Below, in pieces: positions 60,615 to 64,000 of a DNA stretch of 64,000 bases. A program made the translations under genes and the position numbers. This DNA comes from an uncultured Clostridia bacterium (GTDB lineage: Bacteria; Bacillota; Clostridia; UMGS1883), in the NCBI GenBank assembly GCA_947626145.1, contig CANQRB010000010.1, positions 22,575 to 86,574 of the forward strand, written 5' to 3'. Positions within the stretch are counted from its first letter, which is position 1. Each line of letters starts with the position of its first letter. The notes beneath the pieces are model-generated. The model saw only the letters and a list, made by a program, of their open reading frames with translations, was not told the origin of the DNA and ran no database searches.

Positions 60615-60760
60615 CTGCGAAGTTGCGGTGATACGATTTTGCCGTGACGTTCGCAGAAAAAATCGGCGTTATATTATTAAAAAAACATATTGTTATTATT
60701 ATAACGAATGTTTGTCCGCCCTTTTGTGTAGGCGCGGTATCTCGGCATACAATATGTCGA
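60615..60760 (+). promoter_or_regulatory. CRISPR leader
   Basis: AT-rich 146 bp between cas2 stop and first repeat; contains two inverted repeats (CTGCGAA/TTCGCAG; AACAT-ATT-GTTAT-TATT-ATAAC-GA-ATGTT). Confidence 0.8.
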
Positions 60761-63700
60761 GCCGCGCCCCCATGCGGGGCGTGTGAGTTGAAATGCCCTT
60801 GGCCGGGGGCTGTAAACGTAAAAGCGGCGGCCGCGCCCCCATGCGGGGCGTGTGAGTTGAAATATAGGCATTGAGCAGTCCGGTATCTCCATACTCCATG
60901 CCGCGCCCCCATGCGGGGCGTGTGAGTTGAAATTCCTCCCCACGTTGGAGCCGGACGGTGATATACGCCGCGCCCCCATGCGGGGCGTGTGAGTTGAAAT
61001 TCATTGATGATGTGACCCTTGAAATAGTCACCGGCCGCCGCGCCCCCATGCGGGGCGTGTGAGTTGAAATACTATAAGGGATACCGTACATTTTTGCAAC
61101 ATCGCCGCGCCCCCATGCGGGGCGTGTGAGTTGAAATCTTGAAAATTCGTTATCCTGTTTACACTATTATGCCGCGCCCCCATGCGGGGCGTGTGAGTTG
61201 AAATTTGAAGTTGCGATTGTCAAAGTGTTTATCCCGGAGCCGCGCCCCCATGCGGGGCGTGTGAGTTGAAATTGGTACGGCGTTAACACACGCCTGTAGT
61301 GAAATCGCCGCGCCCCCATGCGGGGCGTGTGAGTTGAAATAAAAAGGCCCTGAGCAAGCGGATAGCTGAGACTGCCGCGCCCCCATGCGGGGCGTGTGAG
61401 TTGAAATTCCAGAATAAAATTTTTATACCCGCCAACTTTTGCGCCGCGCCCCCATGCGGGGCGTGTGAGTTGAAATTTTCAAAATGGCGGTCAGCATATC
61501 GTCAAGCTTGCCGCGCCCCCATGCGGGGCGTGTGAGTTGAAATTGCCTACGCCAAAGGCAAAAAACGATATGCTTAAATGCCGCGCCCCCATGCGGGGCG
61601 TGTGAGTTGAAATGTTATATAGACGCTCAACCTACAGTGGATGCCGGCCGCGCCCCCATGCGGGGCGTGTGAGTTGAAATAATGTCTCTAATTCCTCTTT
61701 GGTTACAATGTGAGCCGCGCCCCCATGCGGGGCGTGTGAGTTGAAATCGTTATAAAGCCGGTTGAATTTGTTCATCATACGCCGCGCCCCCATGCGGGGC
61801 GTGTGAGTTGAAATGCCCATAGCTGCCAACGTTCCGCGCCCTACCATCGCCGCGCCCCCATGCGGGGCGTGTGAGTTGAAATGACCTCTGTCCGAGGGGT
61901 TATTTCCGCATCCTGTGCCGCGCCCCCATGCGGGGCGTGTGAGTTGAAATTTCGACGTCGGCTTCCTCCAGCGCCTGCCAGATGGCCGCGCCCCCATGCG
62001 GGGCGTGTGAGTTGAAATCAAAACGACGCCTTTCTTTTTACAGGCCCGGTCGAGCCGCGCCCCCATGCGGGGCGTGTGAGTTGAAATGTCGAAGCGCTGA
62101 CCCCGAGGGATTGCGACAACGCCGCGCCCCCATGCGGGGCGTGTGAGTTGAAATGGCGGTAGCCTATGTCGGCCCTTTGTCGCCGAAAGAAGCCGCGCCC
62201 CCATGCGGGGCGTGTGAGTTGAAATTTGTTGGCGAGGAGAATATGCGCCGGGAATTTCGCCGCGCCCCCATGCGGGGCGTGTGAGTTGAAATTGCCTCCC
62301 GCCGTGCCCGGTCGAAGCTTGTACTTGCCGCGCCCCCATGCGGGGCGTGTGAGTTGAAATTCATTATCTTTTTCCTTTCCACCGTCCATCTTCGCCGCGC
62401 CCCCATGCGGGGCGTGTGAGTTGAAATCTGGATGCCGTTTTTAAGGAACCTAAAGGAATTTGCCGCGCCCCCATGCGGGGCGTGTGAGTTGAAATTACTT
62501 TACCCTTTTCCGGTTCGGATATCTCCGGAAGCCGCGCCCCCATGCGGGGCGTGTGAGTTGAAATTTAACCTGACAATCGGGGTAATTACAGCATTTCCGC
62601 CGCGCCCCCATGCGGGGCGTGTGAGTTGAAATATATTGTTTGGTGTGGTGTGCCGGTATATCCGGCCGCGCCCCCATGCGGGGCGTGTGAGTTGAAATGC
62701 GCATTCCCTACTTGGACGAAAACGGGCAGGAGGCCGCGCCCCCATGCGGGGCGTGTGAGTTGAAATGCGGAGTTAGCGTAAAGTTGCCAATCAGATATCG
62801 CCGCGCCCCCATGCGGGGCGTGTGAGTTGAAATCGTCTTCGGCGCCGCTGTCGGTGATAACAGACTCGCGCCGCGCCCCCATGCGGGGCGTGTGAGTTGA
62901 AATTCGGCCTCACGGCCAACGCCCACCGTACCGTCAGCCGCCGCGCCCCCATGCGGGGCGTGTGAGTTGAAATCAAACAGCACATGATCAACCATGGCGC
63001 CGATCACTGCCGCGCCCCCATGCGGGGCGTGTGAGTTGAAATCTCCGTCACCTGCTTCAGCGCCTCAGCGTTGCTGTGCCGCGCCCCCATGCGGGGCGTG
63101 TGAGTTGAAATTTCCCATAGTTGCGGATTGTGCCTGGAACATGGCGCCGCGCCCCCATGCGGGGCGTGTGAGTTGAAATTTTTTCACAAACCGGAGCCAA
63201 ATAGTGAAGCATAGCCGCGCCCCCATGCGGGGCGTGTGAGTTGAAATCTTGGCGTCCCGCATCTGTTCGGGTGTGTAGGTGCCGCGCCCCCATGCGGGGC
63301 GTGTGAGTTGAAATTTTCATTTTTCCACCGCCTGTTTGGCTTCAGCCGCCGCGCCCCCATGCGGGGCGTGTGAGTTGAAAATTCCGTATGTACCCCATCA
63401 GCTTGTCCATGCCGGCCGCGCCCCGCATGGGGCGTGTGAGTTGAAAACCACGTAACGACATACTTCCAGCGGCTGTGGACCCGCGCCCCGCATGGGGCGT
63501 GTGAGTTGAAAATTTGACGTTTCCCCTGTACGGGGAACATATATACCGCGCCCCGCATGGGGCGTGTGAGTTGAAAATTTTTGAGAAATCCGCCCTGCAA
63601 AAGACGCTCCAGCCGCGCCCCGCATGGGGCGTGTGAGTTGAAAATTATTCTGGTTTCGGCAGTAGTCATTTGCTCCCGCCGCGCCCCGCATGGGGCGTGT

Positions 63701-64000
63701 GAGTTGAAAACCGCCGTGGAGAAGCTGCTCCCCGCCGTCGAGGGCCGCGCCCCGCATGGGGCGTGTGAGTTGAAAACATTCTGATTGTGATGTTGCGTAT
63801 CGGCCCCTCGGCCGCGCCCCGCATGGGGCGTGTGAGTTGAAAAATCAAAATGGCACACGAAGCAGGGGCCGACAGCGCCGCGCCCCGCATGGGGCGTGTG
63901 AGTTGAAAAGCGCAAAACGGCTGGCAAAGAATTGTTACGGCTAGCCGCGCCCCGCATGGGGCGTGTGAGTTGAAAAGAGAGCGAGGCGGATTTAGACTTG
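60761..64000 (+). CRISPR. Type I-C CRISPR array, at least 48 repeats, truncated by the window end; two repeat types
   Basis: Type A (60761-63314, 38 copies) GCCGCGCCCCCATGCGGGGCGTGTGAGTTGAAAT; chimeric copy at 63348-63381; type B (63415-63976, 9 copies) GCCGCGCCCCGCATGGGGCGTGTGAGTTGAAAA; spacers about 32-36 nt. Counted by hand. Confidence 0.99.

Noticed and set aside
60496-63957. Numerous ORFs with STHTPRMGAR / FQLTRPAWGRG / FNSHAPHGGAA repeats
   Set aside because: Translations of the CRISPR repeat in three minus-strand frames; a known source of spurious protein annotations
60761-64000. Self-targeting spacers against genes in this window
   Set aside because: No match noticed by eye, but an exhaustive comparison was not possible; needs a spacer-versus-genome search

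Overview
The window looks chromosomal, from a moderately GC-rich gut-type Firmicute/Clostridia (taxon is inference). Left to right it holds: a two-component system and an HtrA protease; an SbcC/SbcD-like pair; a minus-strand run with a giant secreted M60 metallopeptidase that carries a dockerin-like segment; glutamate dehydrogenase and an ArsR/P-type ATPase metal-efflux pair, bracketed by two copies of a ~0.3 kb repeat; a rhamnogalacturonan utilisation cluster with an unusual PL11-CE12-CE12 fusion; housekeeping genes (zapA, U32, glmM, RNase J, ilvE, rpmE, guaA, xth, rsmA); a small AT-rich accessory gene at the guaA 3' end; a CHB_HEX_C-like repeat protein; an AraC/GH1 pair; and bioY with a BirA-like operator. 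It ends with a complete type I-C CRISPR-Cas operon (cas3-cas5c-cas8c-cas7-cas4-cas1-cas2) and an array of at least 48 repeats that runs off the window end. The most unusual signal is inside the array. The 38 leader-proximal repeats have one hairpin (CGCCCC-CATGC-GGGGCG, ending AAAT). The 9 distal repeats have a hairpin that equals the reverse complement of the first apart from one missing G (CGCCCC-GCAT-GGGGCG, ending AAAA). One chimeric repeat sits exactly at the switch. Other leads are a strong internal RBS/ATG in cas8c that fits Cas11c, a perfect 12-bp inverted repeat centred on the predicted cas3 transcription start, and a PD-(D/E)XK-like orphan gene abutting guaA. All calls come from reading the sequence; no database search was run.
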